From: Candidatus Poribacteria bacterium
GTDB taxonomy: Bacteria > Poribacteria > WGA-4E > WGA-3G
Length of the DNA: 64,000 bases
NCBI GenBank assembly: GCA_022826805.1
Contig: JAJDUH010000028.1
Location: 1-64,000 of the forward strand
Direction of reading: 5' to 3'
Of the stretch, positions 40,344-49,662 are shown piece by piece. A program made the position numbers and the translations under genes. Each line of letters opens with the position of its first letter. Within the stretch, counting starts at the first letter, position 1. The notes under the pieces were generated by a model that was not told the DNA's origin, searched no databases, and was given only the letters and a program-made list of their open reading frames with translations.

Positions 40344-40982
40344 TCAGAGGTCGCTGCCGTCTACGAAGCACAAGCCCCCGCCTTTAGGCGGTGGGTGCCT
40401 TGACTGCTTTTTAATCGTCTCAATCAAGAGATTACTTTTGCTGAGCGTGTGGACAACCTTCACGAGGTCTTGATAATCGCCGACGATGCTCCAATTGGCG
40501 ATGATCTGCGTGGTAATCTCTTCGGATTCAATGTAATTGATAACATCGTGGATGTGTCGCTGAAAGGCTTCTGTTTCGAGATGTTCCTCTCCAAACGGAC
40601 AGAGGGTATCTACACCGAGTACGACCTTGCTCCCATCCTCACTGAACATTAAGGCAAACGGATAGAGTTGGCAATCGAGCGGACGGGTCGGATAAATGGT
40701 GCAGTGGCTTGTTTCCGGATCAAAAAAAGGGCAGATGTAGAAATCTTTGTGCGGTATTAGTTGGATCTGCGCGCTTTTTCCGTCTGTTTGGGGATGGAAC
40801 AGTGAAGGATCGGCACCCTGGGCTATCACTTCCTCTGTTTCCGCTTCTGTGAAGATGGGCGCGAGTGGGCTGTCCACCTCTAAGAATCGACAACAGACAT
40901 CGCAGGAAAAGCAGACCTCGGTGGGAATAATTTGGTAGAGTGTGGTGTTTGCAGGGTTAGGTATCTCCATCTTTAGTTTCAT
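40344..40982 (-). CDS. YkgJ-family zinc/iron-binding cysteine-cluster protein, C-terminus altered by IS605 insertion
   Basis: The N-terminal CFSCDVCCRF and CPFFDPETSHCTIYPTRPLDCQLYPF match the YkgJ/UPF0153-like metal-binding cysteine cluster. About 213 residues. The last 20 or so residues (from SRHPPPKGGG) are encoded by the right end of the TnpB element, so the native C-terminus has been replaced. The start was set at ATG of MKLKM; a TTG three codons earlier is possible. No strong ribosome-binding site. Function of the family is unknown. Confidence 0.7.
   Translation of the reverse strand: MKLKMEIPNPANTTLYQIIPTEVCFSCDVCCRFLEVDSPLAPIFTEAETEEVIAQGADPSLFHPQTDGKSAQIQLIPHKDFYICPFFDPETSHCTIYPTRPLDCQLYPFALMFSEDGSKVVLGVDTLCPFGEEHLETEAFQRHIHDVINYIESEEITTQIIANWSIVGDYQDLVKVVHTLSKSNLLIETIKKQSRHPPPKGGGLCFVDGSDL
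40375..40395. other. IS605 right-end hairpin
   Basis: Stem CCGCC/GGCGG with TTTA loop and flanking CCC/GGG; 40 bases after the tnpB stop. In this family, the guide (omega) RNA covers this region and ends in the flanking DNA. The DNA just beyond would be the guide. Confidence 0.55.
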
Positions 40983-41009
40983 TCCGTTCAACCCAACCTA
41001 CGAGTTTTG

Positions 41010-42155
41010 TTATTGTCCCACAATTTTTCCTATCTCACCAATTACGATATGAATCTCTTCTTCGGTTAATGCGGGATGGAGAGGAAGGCTTACGACGCGC
41101 TCAAAGGCTGCTTCAGCACACGGAAAATCTCCCACGCCGTAGCTGTATTCCTTCTGATAAAACTCGAAGAGGTGTAGCGGTATATAGTGGACACTGCATT
41201 CAATGTTTGCCTCGCGCAACGCTCCGATGAATCCGTCGCGCTCACCCGGTGGAAGTTGGATAATGTAAAGATGCCACGAATGTTCGCTCGGATTATCCGG
41301 GACTATCGGTGTGCTGATCTGTGGAATATTCGCCAGTTCGGTTTGATAAATCTGGGCGAGATCTCGGCGGCGTTCATGCTGCTTGTTGAGCTTCATGAGT
41401 TGACATAACCCCATCGCCGCTTGAATATCGGTCATGTTGTATTTATACCCCTCAGTGGCGATGTCATACCGCCAGATGTCGCGCTGCGATTGACGTGCCC
41501 AAGCGTCCTTGTCGATGCCGTGGAGTCGCATCGTACGGATCGGTTTGGCGAATGCGTCGTTGTTAGTGGTAACCATACCGCCTTCTGCTGTTGTCATATT
41601 TTTATTCGCATAAAAACTGAAAGCGGATAGGTCGCCGATGCTGCCGATATATTGCCCATTGTATTCGGTTGGAATCGCGTGGGCTGCGTCGTCAATGAGT
41701 GTGAGATTATGGTTTCGACAGATGTCCTGTAGGGCATCCATGTTACAGGGGAGCCCAGCGAAATGAACGGGTAGTATCGCCTTCGTACGCCGTGTTATCG
41801 CCTGTTCAATCTGGGTTACATCGATATTCAATGTATGAGGCTGGATGTCTACAAAAACAGGTTTTGCGCCGACATAGCGGATTGCTTCCGCAGTGGCAGT
41901 AAAGGTGTAAGGGGTCGTGATGACTTCGTCGCCACTACCGATCCCCGCTACAACAAGGCTCAGATGTAACGCAGCGGTGCAGGAACTGACAGCAATCGCG
42001 TGCTTGACGCCAAGGTACTCGGCGAAGGCGCGTTCAAACTCACGCACCTTGGTCCCCGTACTAATCCACTTGGAGGCGAGAACTTGGCTGACAGCTTCGA
42101 TTTCGGTGTCATCGATCCAAGGGCGACTAAAAGGTATAAACGGTTTTTTTGCCAT
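41010..42155 (-). CDS. DegT/DnrJ/EryC1/StrS-family sugar aminotransferase
   Basis: PLP enzyme that puts an amino group on a nucleotide keto-sugar. The catalytic Lys lies in YANKNMTTAEGG (near 184); VSSCTAALHLSLVVAGIGSGDEVI and LIDDAAHAIPTEYNGQYIG are family hallmarks. 381 residues, normal. Product sugar unknown; possibly for LPS or surface glycans. The next gene upstream is aroQ (about 160 bases), without obvious pathway link. Confidence 0.87.
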   Translation of the reverse strand: MAKKPFIPFSRPWIDDTEIEAVSQVLASKWISTGTKVREFERAFAEYLGVKHAIAVSSCTAALHLSLVVAGIGSGDEVITTPYTFTATAEAIRYVGAKPVFVDIQPHTLNIDVTQIEQAITRRTKAILPVHFAGLPCNMDALQDICRNHNLTLIDDAAHAIPTEYNGQYIGSIGDLSAFSFYANKNMTTAEGGMVTTNNDAFAKPIRTMRLHGIDKDAWARQSQRDIWRYDIATEGYKYNMTDIQAAMGLCQLMKLNKQHERRRDLAQIYQTELANIPQISTPIVPDNPSEHSWHLYIIQLPPGERDGFIGALREANIECSVHYIPLHLFEFYQKEYSYGVGDFPCAEAAFERVVSLPLHPALTEEEIHIVIGEIGKIVGQ

Positions 42156-42314
42156 TTTTTTTCACTTTCCTTGCGGTTCGGTGAGGCACGTCTAAAATTC
42201 CAAGAGCGTCTCCGTATATCTGAAGAAACACCCCACGGACTCTTACTGCGAGGCAACACGCGCATTCCGTGTTGATCCGCACCCCCCCCCACTGCGTTTC
42301 AGGTTTCGCGTTTT

Positions 42315-42767
42315 TTAATTTTCCTTAGTTTGTTGCAAAATCTGGATCATTGCCTCAAGAGCGAGGGTGTAACTATGTATTCCGAATCCACCGATAACGC
42401 CGGTTGCTACCGCTGATACGTAGGAATGGTGCCGAAATTCCTCACGCGCATAGATGTTGGAGAGATGTATCTCAACGACGGGCAGTGCGACCGTGGAGAG
42501 GGCATCTCGGATGGCAATGCTGGTATGCGAGTAAGCTGCAGGATTAATCAAAATACCGTCTGCCCAGTCGATATGCTCCCCGATGATAGAGACAAGTTCG
42601 CCTTCGTGGTTAGATTGGAAGATTTTGAGTGTAATCTCATGCGGCGATGCTGCGGCGTATCGGTCGAGTGTAGCGTTGATATCTGCTAACGTTTGGTGTC
42701 CATAGATCTCCGGTTGGCGTTTCCCCAAGAGATGCAGATTCGGTCCGTGAAGGACGAGTACGTTCAT
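42315..42767 (-). CDS. aroQ: 3-dehydroquinate dehydratase, type II (AroQ)
   Basis: Third step of the shikimate pathway, dehydrating 3-dehydroquinate; dodecameric cytosolic enzyme. NGPNLxLLGxRxPxxYG is seen as [17 protein letters not shown] (near 7-23), with the essential Arg and Tyr. [16 protein letters not shown] and [20 protein letters not shown] follow, giving the catalytic His. 150 residues, full length. Confidence 0.94.
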   Translation of the reverse strand: MNVLVLHGPNLHLLGKRQPEIYGHQTLADINATLDRYAAASPHEITLKIFQSNHEGELVSIIGEHIDWADGILINPAAYSHTSIAIRDALSTVALPVVEIHLSNIYAREEFRHHSYVSAVATGVIGGFGIHSYTLALEAMIQILQQTKEN

Positions 42768-42864
42768 GTATGCGTTCCCTTTTTTCGTGAAATATTGCCT
42801 TTGTCGTGAAGAGTATACAATGGCTGAGAAAAATTCGCAAGAATTTTTGAGGTTTTGGGAGGGG

Positions 42865-42927
42865 CATTTAGCTTTCCGAAATTTTAGGTGGTTACCGCTT
42901 CTCGGGAATCCACCGTAGGAGGGATTT
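42865..42927. repeat. dispersed intergenic repeat, copy 2
   Basis: Same family as 4507-4567: both begin CATTTAG and end GTAGGAGGGATTT, with roughly three quarters of bases matching. Followed here by CCTAATCCCGACTTT, upstream of aroQ and downstream of the helicase gene. Confidence 0.55.
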
Positions 42928-43009
42928 CCTAATCCCGACTTTTCGCGAAAATCGGATAAAAACCTTAAAACTAAATAACTCTAAGGTTTTGGGAGGTATA
43001 GATGAAAGA

Positions 43010-46000
43010 TTAAATGAGTGCAGCACTACAGATTATTCTGACGTACGATTCGGATTGCTCACCGGACGATGGTCGGTGTTTTTCCAAATTTGCCATGTTG
43101 TGACGGTGATAGATGTTTGTCAGTTCGGTTAGCAACTCATCCCCTGTGATTTTCCCGCGGTGTAGGCGATTGATGTCCCGCTTGATTACCTCAGTAAGAT
43201 ATGAGCGAAAGGCTTGATCAAGTCTACTTATCTGGTCTGTGTCCTTTGACATGCCGCTAAGGAGTCTCAACTCCTTCAGGATATATCTTTGTGCACGTGT
43301 TAGCTGTTGGACTGAAAAAACAGTTCGCCTTTTATTTTCCGATGCAAAATCTTTTTGTTGTTTCGTGACGTGGGCGTTATGTTCTGGTGGAAGCGGTTTC
43401 TCTGGCAATTCGGGATCACACTGGAGTCGCTGGAGAATTCCCGCTGGGTCCGTGGTAACCAATTGTCCATTTTCATCAAACAAGCAAGGCTGCTGGAATG
43501 AACCCAAACGGCAGAAAATGTAAGCTCCTTTTGTATCAGAGGGAATACCTGTACGGATACCGTCTCTTAGATTTGCAATACGTTCGTACTCCTCTGGGTC
43601 TTGCCGTTTGATTTGTCGCAATATTTCCTCTGCTTCGACAAAACTCATACTGGTTTCTTGATTATCTTCCAAAAGGTTAAGTTGCTCGTGGTTCTGCTCA
43701 TAGATTGCGTACATCGCCTCTTCGTTAATCTGTTCAGTATTATCAAGAATTGCTGCGTCCTCTCCAATAGTATCATGGATTTCCTGAATTCGGTTTCGGA
43801 GTGTTTCTTGCAAACCGAGGTTGCGTTCAATACCGAGTTCGGGTAGGAAGTTAAAACCATAAATCTTATCAAATTCGCTGCCTATCCGGTCAATCCGTCC
43901 AAAACGTTGAATTAAACGGACAGGGTTCCAGTGCAGATCGTAGTTAATCAACATCCCACAATCCTGTAGATTCAACCCCTCTGCCAAAACATCTGTAGCA
44001 ATGAGTGTATTGAGTTCATTTTCACTGGTGCTTTGTCTATGTTCAGGATTTGCATTGGGGGCAAATCGCGCGACGATTTTCTGTTTATCTGTGTTACTAC
44101 TATAGATTACTTCAGTGTCATCGGTTTTTAAATTTTCATAAAGGTATTTGGCAGTATCAATATAGCGTGTGAAAATGAGTCGCTTCCCATTGCATAGAGG
44201 TTTACTGCTAAGCAAGTTTTTGAGGGTTTGGAATTTGGCATCCTCTACTGGGGTAATCTCCCGTATCGGTTCTAAAATTTGCGTTAGTACCTCAATATCA
44301 TGCCAAATGTCCTCACACAATGCTTTCACATCAAAATCTTCAATGTTATAAGACTCGGAGAATCTTTCCAACTGATCAAGGATATCCCGTTCATCAAAAT
44401 CTATGTCAACTTCATCAGCATTGCTTCCATCATAAAGAATCTGTTGCGCATCTTCACCAGCAGCCACAATACCATTCTCCAATGCCTTAAGAAACAGAAT
44501 ATGAACATTCAAAAACCGAGAGATCGTCCGTTTGAAAGCGTAGACACTGGATTCAAAGCGTTTGAAGAGTAGTACACGAATTAAACCACGCAAATTTCTG
44601 CCAGCACTCTGTAAATCTCGGTAAGGCGCGACTCTCTGCTTTCTCTTTTTAACATAATGCCAGAGGCCATACCGAGCATAGGTCAACTGTGGAGTTTTAG
44701 TGGTTTTCACCGTCCCGAGGTGCTCCCGAATTCGTTGATAAAGCCCTTGGTAGGTTTCCTCAATACTGTATTCCACTGTCTTAAGGATCCGCTGTGGAAA
44801 AAACTGCTGTGTATCGCCGATTCGGACGTAAGCGCGCCGTTGATGATTTAGGTAATCACTAAATTGGGTGGGATCGACGGGCTTATGCGTCTCTGCATCG
44901 TATCCATACCATCGCAGAATATGGTTTCGGGTACGGCGGATGAGAATGTGCTGCAAAAGGACGCGGAGGTCCCGGGTGCCTTTCTCTATGTGACGAAAAT
45001 ACTCACGCAAATGTGTTGGATCAAGAGGTAGATCGGTATCATCATCAAGATGGAAAAGTTTAAATTGATGGTAAATGTCCCAGGCACTTTTGTTACGTGG
45101 TGTTGCAGTGAGAAAGCAACTTTTTTTCTCTCCGGTTGTTAAGAAATCTTGCAGAATTCGGTAACGTTGAGTCCCCGGATTTCGGAAGTTATGGCTTTCG
45201 TCAACAAGGATGAAATTTCTGTTTTCGTAATGATTGAAAAGTAGATTTCGAGCATTCTCTTCGTCACTGCTGAGAATCCCACTGGAAATCACTTGAGCCT
45301 TGAGGTGGTGAAACTCGTTGTAACGTTCCCACATTGGAATGAGTGCTGGTGGGCAGAAGATTAACGGACGCGCATTCTCAACCTGTTCAAAGTACTTCAC
45401 AATTGCAGAACCGATATAACTTTTTCCCAACCCGACGACATCAGAAACGAAAGCACCACCGTATTTATTAATAATTTTAATTGCTTGCCACACCGCCACC
45501 TGTTGAAAATCAGCCAGTTGCTCCATCAGATCAGCAGCAGGGGAAAGTCTGTCCTCGTCCCACTCAAGTCGCTCCTTGACCAGTTCATAGAGTGTTTTCA
45601 TGTAGACGTCATAAGGACAAACAAGAGCAAGTGCCCAAGAATTTTCCATCTCGTCCATCAAAACTTCGTTAAAGTCTTCGGATTCCTCCCATAACTCATC
45701 AAACCAATTGCGGAGTTGTTCTTGATTGGCATCACCGTGGACAACGATGTTCAATTCAGTGTTACTGGTTAAACCTGCCAAGGTGAGATTAGATGAACCG
45801 ACGATAGAAATGCCAGTTTCATAACGTCCGTTTTGTTTGTAGTCAAAAATATAGGCTTTAGCGTGGAGTCTATCCTTGGTGTAAACTCGAACTTTCAGTT
45901 TCTTACTGACAATCATATCCACTAAGGTTTTGATTAACTGCTCGGATTCATCAGTTTGAGGCATTACATCAACACACGCTCTCAGGTTTTCGGCGGTCTC

Positions 46001-46294
46001 CCTTGCCCTTGCCTTGCGTGCAGTACGATTTGAGTAGGTGAGATCCTCAGTCGCGTTTTCGATAGTGGATAACTCTTTATAGCCCTCAGCGAGCTGTTCA
46101 ATCGTTTCGCGCGTGCTGGTGTTGCCGATGAGAAGACGGAGTTCAGTCAGGTTCTGTAATTCTTTTGCAATACTGGTAAAACCGGAAAGTAAGAAGTAAC
46201 CTACGGCAAAACGAGCACTATCAGTAGAATCTAAGATGAGGTTGACGTTGTCAACCAATTTTTCGTTTCGGTTATCAATAATGTCATTTGTCAT
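43010..46294 (-). CDS. PLD-nuclease/SNF2-type helicase fusion (defence-type)
   Basis: 1094 residues, one open frame. The N-terminal domain has a phospholipase-D-like motif, HAKAYIF (His144, Lys146) with GSSNLTLAG (166-174), as in HKD nucleases fused to DEAD/SNF2 helicases. The helicase core follows: VVGLGKSYIG (motif I, near 285), ILVDESHNF (motif II, near 363) and INYDLHWNPVRLIQRFGRIDRIG (motifs V-VI, near 785-805). A C-terminal region of about 250 residues is not recognised. It starts directly at the end of the methyltransferase gene, so the two formed one operon. Family knowledge: such helicases pair with Eco57I-type methyltransferases in anti-phage cassettes. Its partner is broken, so activity in defence is doubtful. 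Confidence 0.83.
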   Translation of the reverse strand: MTNDIIDNRNEKLVDNVNLILDSTDSARFAVGYFLLSGFTSIAKELQNLTELRLLIGNTSTRETIEQLAEGYKELSTIENATEDLTYSNRTARKARARETAENLRACVDVMPQTDESEQLIKTLVDMIVSKKLKVRVYTKDRLHAKAYIFDYKQNGRYETGISIVGSSNLTLAGLTSNTELNIVVHGDANQEQLRNWFDELWEESEDFNEVLMDEMENSWALALVCPYDVYMKTLYELVKERLEWDEDRLSPAADLMEQLADFQQVAVWQAIKIINKYGGAFVSDVVGLGKSYIGSAIVKYFEQVENARPLIFCPPALIPMWERYNEFHHLKAQVISSGILSSDEENARNLLFNHYENRNFILVDESHNFRNPGTQRYRILQDFLTTGEKKSCFLTATPRNKSAWDIYHQFKLFHLDDDTDLPLDPTHLREYFRHIEKGTRDLRVLLQHILIRRTRNHILRWYGYDAETHKPVDPTQFSDYLNHQRRAYVRIGDTQQFFPQRILKTVEYSIEETYQGLYQRIREHLGTVKTTKTPQLTYARYGLWHYVKKRKQRVAPYRDLQSAGRNLRGLIRVLLFKRFESSVYAFKRTISRFLNVHILFLKALENGIVAAGEDAQQILYDGSNADEVDIDFDERDILDQLERFSESYNIEDFDVKALCEDIWHDIEVLTQILEPIREITPVEDAKFQTLKNLLSSKPLCNGKRLIFTRYIDTAKYLYENLKTDDTEVIYSSNTDKQKIVARFAPNANPEHRQSTSENELNTLIATDVLAEGLNLQDCGMLINYDLHWNPVRLIQRFGRIDRIGSEFDKIYGFNFLPELGIERNLGLQETLRNRIQEIHDTIGEDAAILDNTEQINEEAMYAIYEQNHEQLNLLEDNQETSMSFVEAEEILRQIKRQDPEEYERIANLRDGIRTGIPSDTKGAYIFCRLGSFQQPCLFDENGQLVTTDPAGILQRLQCDPELPEKPLPPEHNAHVTKQQKDFASENKRRTVFSVQQLTRAQRYILKELRLLSGMSKDTDQISRLDQAFRSYLTEVIKRDINRLHRGKITGDELLTELTNIYHRHNMANLEKHRPSSGEQSESYVRIICSAALI

Positions 46295-47467
46295 TTAAGT
46301 TTTCGCCTTCTGCAAACGGGTCGTTACGAGTTGTGTGACTGCTTCATAGACATCATCGCGCTCGCCTTGGGTTAATTCCAGGATATCGAAGATAACGTTG
46401 TCAATGGAACGTCGCGCTGGGGAAGGTTTTAAGACATCCCAATCTTCTGATTCAAGGATAGTTTCATCAAGATTTACTCCCCGAACCATAATATTAGGGT
46501 CAACACATAGCAAATTCTTCAAGTCAGTGGGTTGAATTTCTAACGCCCAGGTTCGGTTTAGGCGTCCATTCACATTTACCATCAACTGGAAAAGGGTAGA
46601 ATTGAGGGAAAAACAGAGTGGAACTGACAAATTCGCCTTTCCATCAATTTCTATAAAACTACCGGTGGCATAACAACCTTCAGGAGCATACATCGTTTTT
46701 GCTGTGGTTGCTGTTGACGAGATCAGAAGTGGAAAACAGAGGTTTGGAGGAAGACGTCCACCAAGATTGTACCATGGTTTTCTTCTCCGAGCGTTTCCCC
46801 CCTTATGAATACCTTCTGATTCACCCCACTTAATGTAATTCAAAGCTGATGTCCTTGCTAAAAAATTCTTGATTTTAGAACAACGGAAAATTTGGCGTGG
46901 TAACTGATCTAGACGAATAATAAGACTTTTCACATCTTCTGAATCGGTAATAATAGGACTCAAGAATTCATCTTCAATATTCCATCTTGAAATTGTAGAC
47001 TTATCAGGTGCAAAAAAATTATCTGCCCCAGTAATCAAACCTCTACGTATCGTAGCGACATCATCCAAACGTACCAAGGCATTCTTGCCTTTTTCCAAAA
47101 TGTGTAAGTAGATATCCGGAGCACGGAGGTACTTTGCCCCCCATTTTTCTCCAATATAGTTTGCTTTTTTGTCTAGCCCATTAGCGAAGATTACTTCTTG
47201 GGAAAAAGGACGAATACAATGCTCTGGCGTCCTGACGTTTCCTGTCGTAGTTTCGATTTCGTAAAAGATAACAGGATGTAAAATTGACTCAAATGGCACA
47301 TTGAAGTTGACAAATCGAGAAGTTTGTTGCAATCCGGGCCCGAACCTTTTATATGGTGCAGAGGTCAGACATATAACGGTGTTAACATCTACATCTTTGA
47401 ATGAACGTTTCACAGAGTTGTCTAAAGTGAGTTTGTGATGACACCCCTTGAGGAGGAACTCTTTTAA
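46295..47467 (-). pseudogene. Eco57I-like DNA methyltransferase/restriction protein, C-terminal fragment
   Basis: The 390-codon 3' part of a type IIG-like adenine methyltransferase. It reads in frame from the IS junction (LKEFLLKGCHHKLTLDN, VKRSFKDVDVNTVICLTS), i.e. after the NPPY catalytic region, through the target-recognition region to the stop, which abuts the helicase start. A GTG at 47413 could start a shorter product. Without motif I and NPPY it has no methyltransferase activity. The front half lies at 48334-49662. Confidence 0.83.
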
Positions 47468-47515
47468 GTAGTGTTTACATTGTAAAAGTTATTGAAAGTA
47501 TGATTAGGTTTTGGT

Positions 47516-47908
47516 ATGCTATGTCGTATGAAAACTCAAAAGATAGACGTAACTCAAGACCTGCCTGTCGTGATTTCTGATGCGGCTTGGGAGAGCCTCT
47601 TCCCGTTTCTCAAAGCGTATTCAAACATCTATGTCGGTAACCCTGAAGACTGTAGACGCTTTCTCTCAGCCATCATGTGGATGACCAAAGAAGGAGCAAC
47701 TTGGCGTGCCCTTCCCAAAGCCTATGGATATTGGAATAGTATCTATAGACGCTTTGGGCGCTGGTGCGATGCCGGGGTCTTTGAAAAACTCCATGAACAT
47801 TTCCATGCCGCTGGGGAAATCTCTGCCCTCCTCGTTGACTCGACGATTCTGCGGGCAGACTCGTCGGCAGCGGGTGCCCCGAAAAAAAAACGGAGGTCAA
47901 GCAAATGA
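47516..47908 (+). CDS. IS5-family transposase, first reading frame
   Basis: 130 residues. N-terminal DUF4096-like helix-turn-helix region (VISDAAWESLFPFL, MWMTKEGATWRALPKAYGYWNSIYRRFGRW) and LLVDSTILRADSS with the first DDE aspartate. Ends soon after a run of nine A (47882-47890), the expected site of a frameshift into the second frame; a +1 (or -2) shift is needed. Confidence 0.85.
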   Translation: MLCRMKTQKIDVTQDLPVVISDAAWESLFPFLKAYSNIYVGNPEDCRRFLSAIMWMTKEGATWRALPKAYGYWNSIYRRFGRWCDAGVFEKLHEHFHAAGEISALLVDSTILRADSSAAGAPKKKRRSSK

Positions 47909-48326
47909 GGCACTGGGTCGAAGCCATGGGGGTTTTACCACGAAACTCCATGCGGCTGTGAGTGATGCGTTTAGCCCCTTGCGTTTTCTCTTGACGGCAG
48001 GTGCGCGTTATGACGTGACATAAGCCCCTGCGTTGATTCAAGGGTATACGTGTGGTGGCGTTGTTGCCGATGCAGCCTATGACTCAGATGCCTTGAGAGC
48101 CAGTATTGTCGTCCAAGGCGGAGTTGCGGTGATTCGTCCACGGCAGAACGGCGTTGAAGTCCGTCCTTATGACGAAGATTTGTATAAACTTCGCAACGTC
48201 ATTGAGCGTTTCTTTCATCGCTTGAAACAGTATCGGCGTGTAGCAACGCGCTATGATAAATACGCCAGTCGATACCTCGGATTCGTCCATTTCGCAGCTA
48301 TACTTATTACTGGTAAAAAAATGTAA
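47882..48326 (+). pseudogene. IS5-family transposase, second frame, with in-frame TAA
   Basis: Continues from the A-run as NEALGRSHGGFTTKLHAAV and RFLLTAGARYDVT, then TAA at 48021-48023 where the family has Gln (CAA, followed by AP). The frame then goes on as QGYTCGGVVADAAYDSDAL with the second Asp and NVIERFFHRLKQ with the Glu, to the true stop. One C-to-T change explains the stop. DDE residues are all otherwise present. This copy is probably not active. Confidence 0.83.
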
Positions 48327-48333
48327 ACACTAC

Positions 48334-49662
48334 TTAGACATCTTCCCACAAATGAGCATCATTAAGTTTCTTATCTGCTTCCGTTTTCTCCTCTGGTTCA
48401 AAAGCGAAAAATGTTTCATAAAAGAGATGTTTGTCGTCTTCAGTCCCAATATGATTTGCCAGGTTATCAACAAGTGCAAGTTTGCACATCAGGTCAATTT
48501 CAATGCGCGGTGTGTAGAAGATACCGGCATCGCCTCTCTCCTCATCCTCTACAGAAACAAGACTTTCGTAGACTTTACCAATCATCTCTGGGTCAACTGC
48601 TACTTCTTGATCAAGTGGTGTATCTTCAGCAATGGTAAAGTTGTATTTTTCAAAGAAATCGAAAATTTTCCCCTACAAGGCATCCGAAACACTAACGAGG
48701 TAATCAGTGTCAAGATCATTTTTACGAAATAACCCACCGTTGAGATAGGGAGCAAATTGCAAGATTTCTCGAATTTTGGTTGGGAAGTACCGATAACCGC
48801 CGCAAGGCCTATTATTAAACGCCTCAAAGAACAGCACGTTTAACCACTTTTTAACGAAAGTGTCTGTAGGTTGGGATGATTTTCGATATGCCTCCCAAAA
48901 AGTGTGGAGAAAATCGGTATCACCTCCAAGCCATCGTTTTCTCTGCACGAAGTAGAGAAAAAGACATCGACTAAGGAATTGCTGAGCACAATCGTGTGAC
49001 CATTTTGCATCGTATGTCTGTTGATAAAGTTCATCTTGGAGTTGTCTGAAAATACCTTTGTAGTCCTCAAAAAATGCCTCTGTAACCGCTTCAACGTTGA
49101 AAGCTTCCTCGTGCCCTTTTCTGATTTCTAAAGCAGTAAGCAGCTCTCGGTCATCCCAGAACGTGCCTTGTTCTGCTATTTCTTGAAGGTCAAGCATCGC
49201 AATCCGTTCAGCTGCCGTGCGAAGTCGCTCATCGGGGGCAATAGTGATCCTCCGGAAGAGATTACGCTGTGCTAACGGTTTTGCGCGTTGCTGCTCGGTT
49301 TTTTCCTGCTTCTCCCGGACAAGTTTAACGTTAATAAAATGCCATTGATCTTGTGCAACATTACTGAAAATATAGAGAGTATCTGGGTATCGGGTTTGGA
49401 GATGTGTGATAACTTGACGTTCATCCGTTTTTCGGAGTTGTTCCGTTTTGAGTTTCACATAAATAACGTGAAAATCGTTGTATTTTCCACCAGTGGCGAG
49501 ACAAAGGGGATCTTCAGCGACAAGATTTTTAGTACCGCTGGGAAGGCTATCAACGGATGTATTAGCACGATTGTAATTGAGTTCTATCCAGAAAAGTTGT
49601 TTGAGCGATTCAACACCTTGGAAGTTTTGCAAAAGTGGCAAAATAGTTTCAGTTACTGCCAT
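48334..49662 (-). pseudogene. Eco57I-like DNA methyltransferase/restriction protein, N-terminal fragment with in-frame TAG
   Basis: The 5' part of the same gene: WIELNYNRANTSVDSL, FLSRCLFLYFVQRKRWLGGD and FAPYLNGGLFRKNDLD are the N-terminal and helical region of type IIG enzymes. A TAG stop (48673-48675) interrupts an otherwise continuous frame that goes on as GKIFDFFEKYNFTIAEDTPLD, then MIGKVYESLVSVEDEE and GIFYTPRIEIDLMCKLA. The frame ends at the IS border after HLWEDV, before motif I. The ATG at 49662 was chosen for GGAG ten bases upstream. Signs of decay: one nonsense codon and one IS break. Confidence 0.83.

Larger units (their letters stand above)
39030..40404 (+). mobile_element. IS200/IS605-type element with TnpB only
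   Basis: About 1.4 kb holding tnpB but no TnpA (Y1 transposase). The left end has a perfect hairpin CCTGAAT-TC-ATTCAGG (39040-39055) and a GGGGAGG...CCGCCC stretch. The right end has the compact hairpin CCGCC-TTTA-GGCGG (40375-40395) typical of IS605 right ends, which would also be part of the TnpB guide RNA. The exact outer limits are inferred. It sits between the DUF2156 gene and the end of the YkgJ-like gene. It would need TnpA from elsewhere to move. Confidence 0.75.
47467..48334 (+). mobile_element. IS5-family (IS427/IS1031-like) insertion sequence, 868 bp
   Basis: Bounded by inverted repeats AAGTAGTGTTTACAT / ATGTAAACACTACTT and flanked by TA on each side. It carries a two-frame DDE transposase. 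It lies inside the methyltransferase gene, in opposite orientation. The DNA on its two sides belongs to parts of the gene that are not contiguous (methyltransferase core missing), so it is not a simple insertion. Near-identical to the partial copy at the left window edge, in the opposite orientation. Confidence 0.88.

Noticed and set aside
43010..49662. A complete new anti-phage system (DISARM-like or BREX-like)
   Set aside because: Only a PLD-helicase and a broken type IIG-like methyltransferase are present; the DrmA/DrmB or Brx/Pgl partners are absent.
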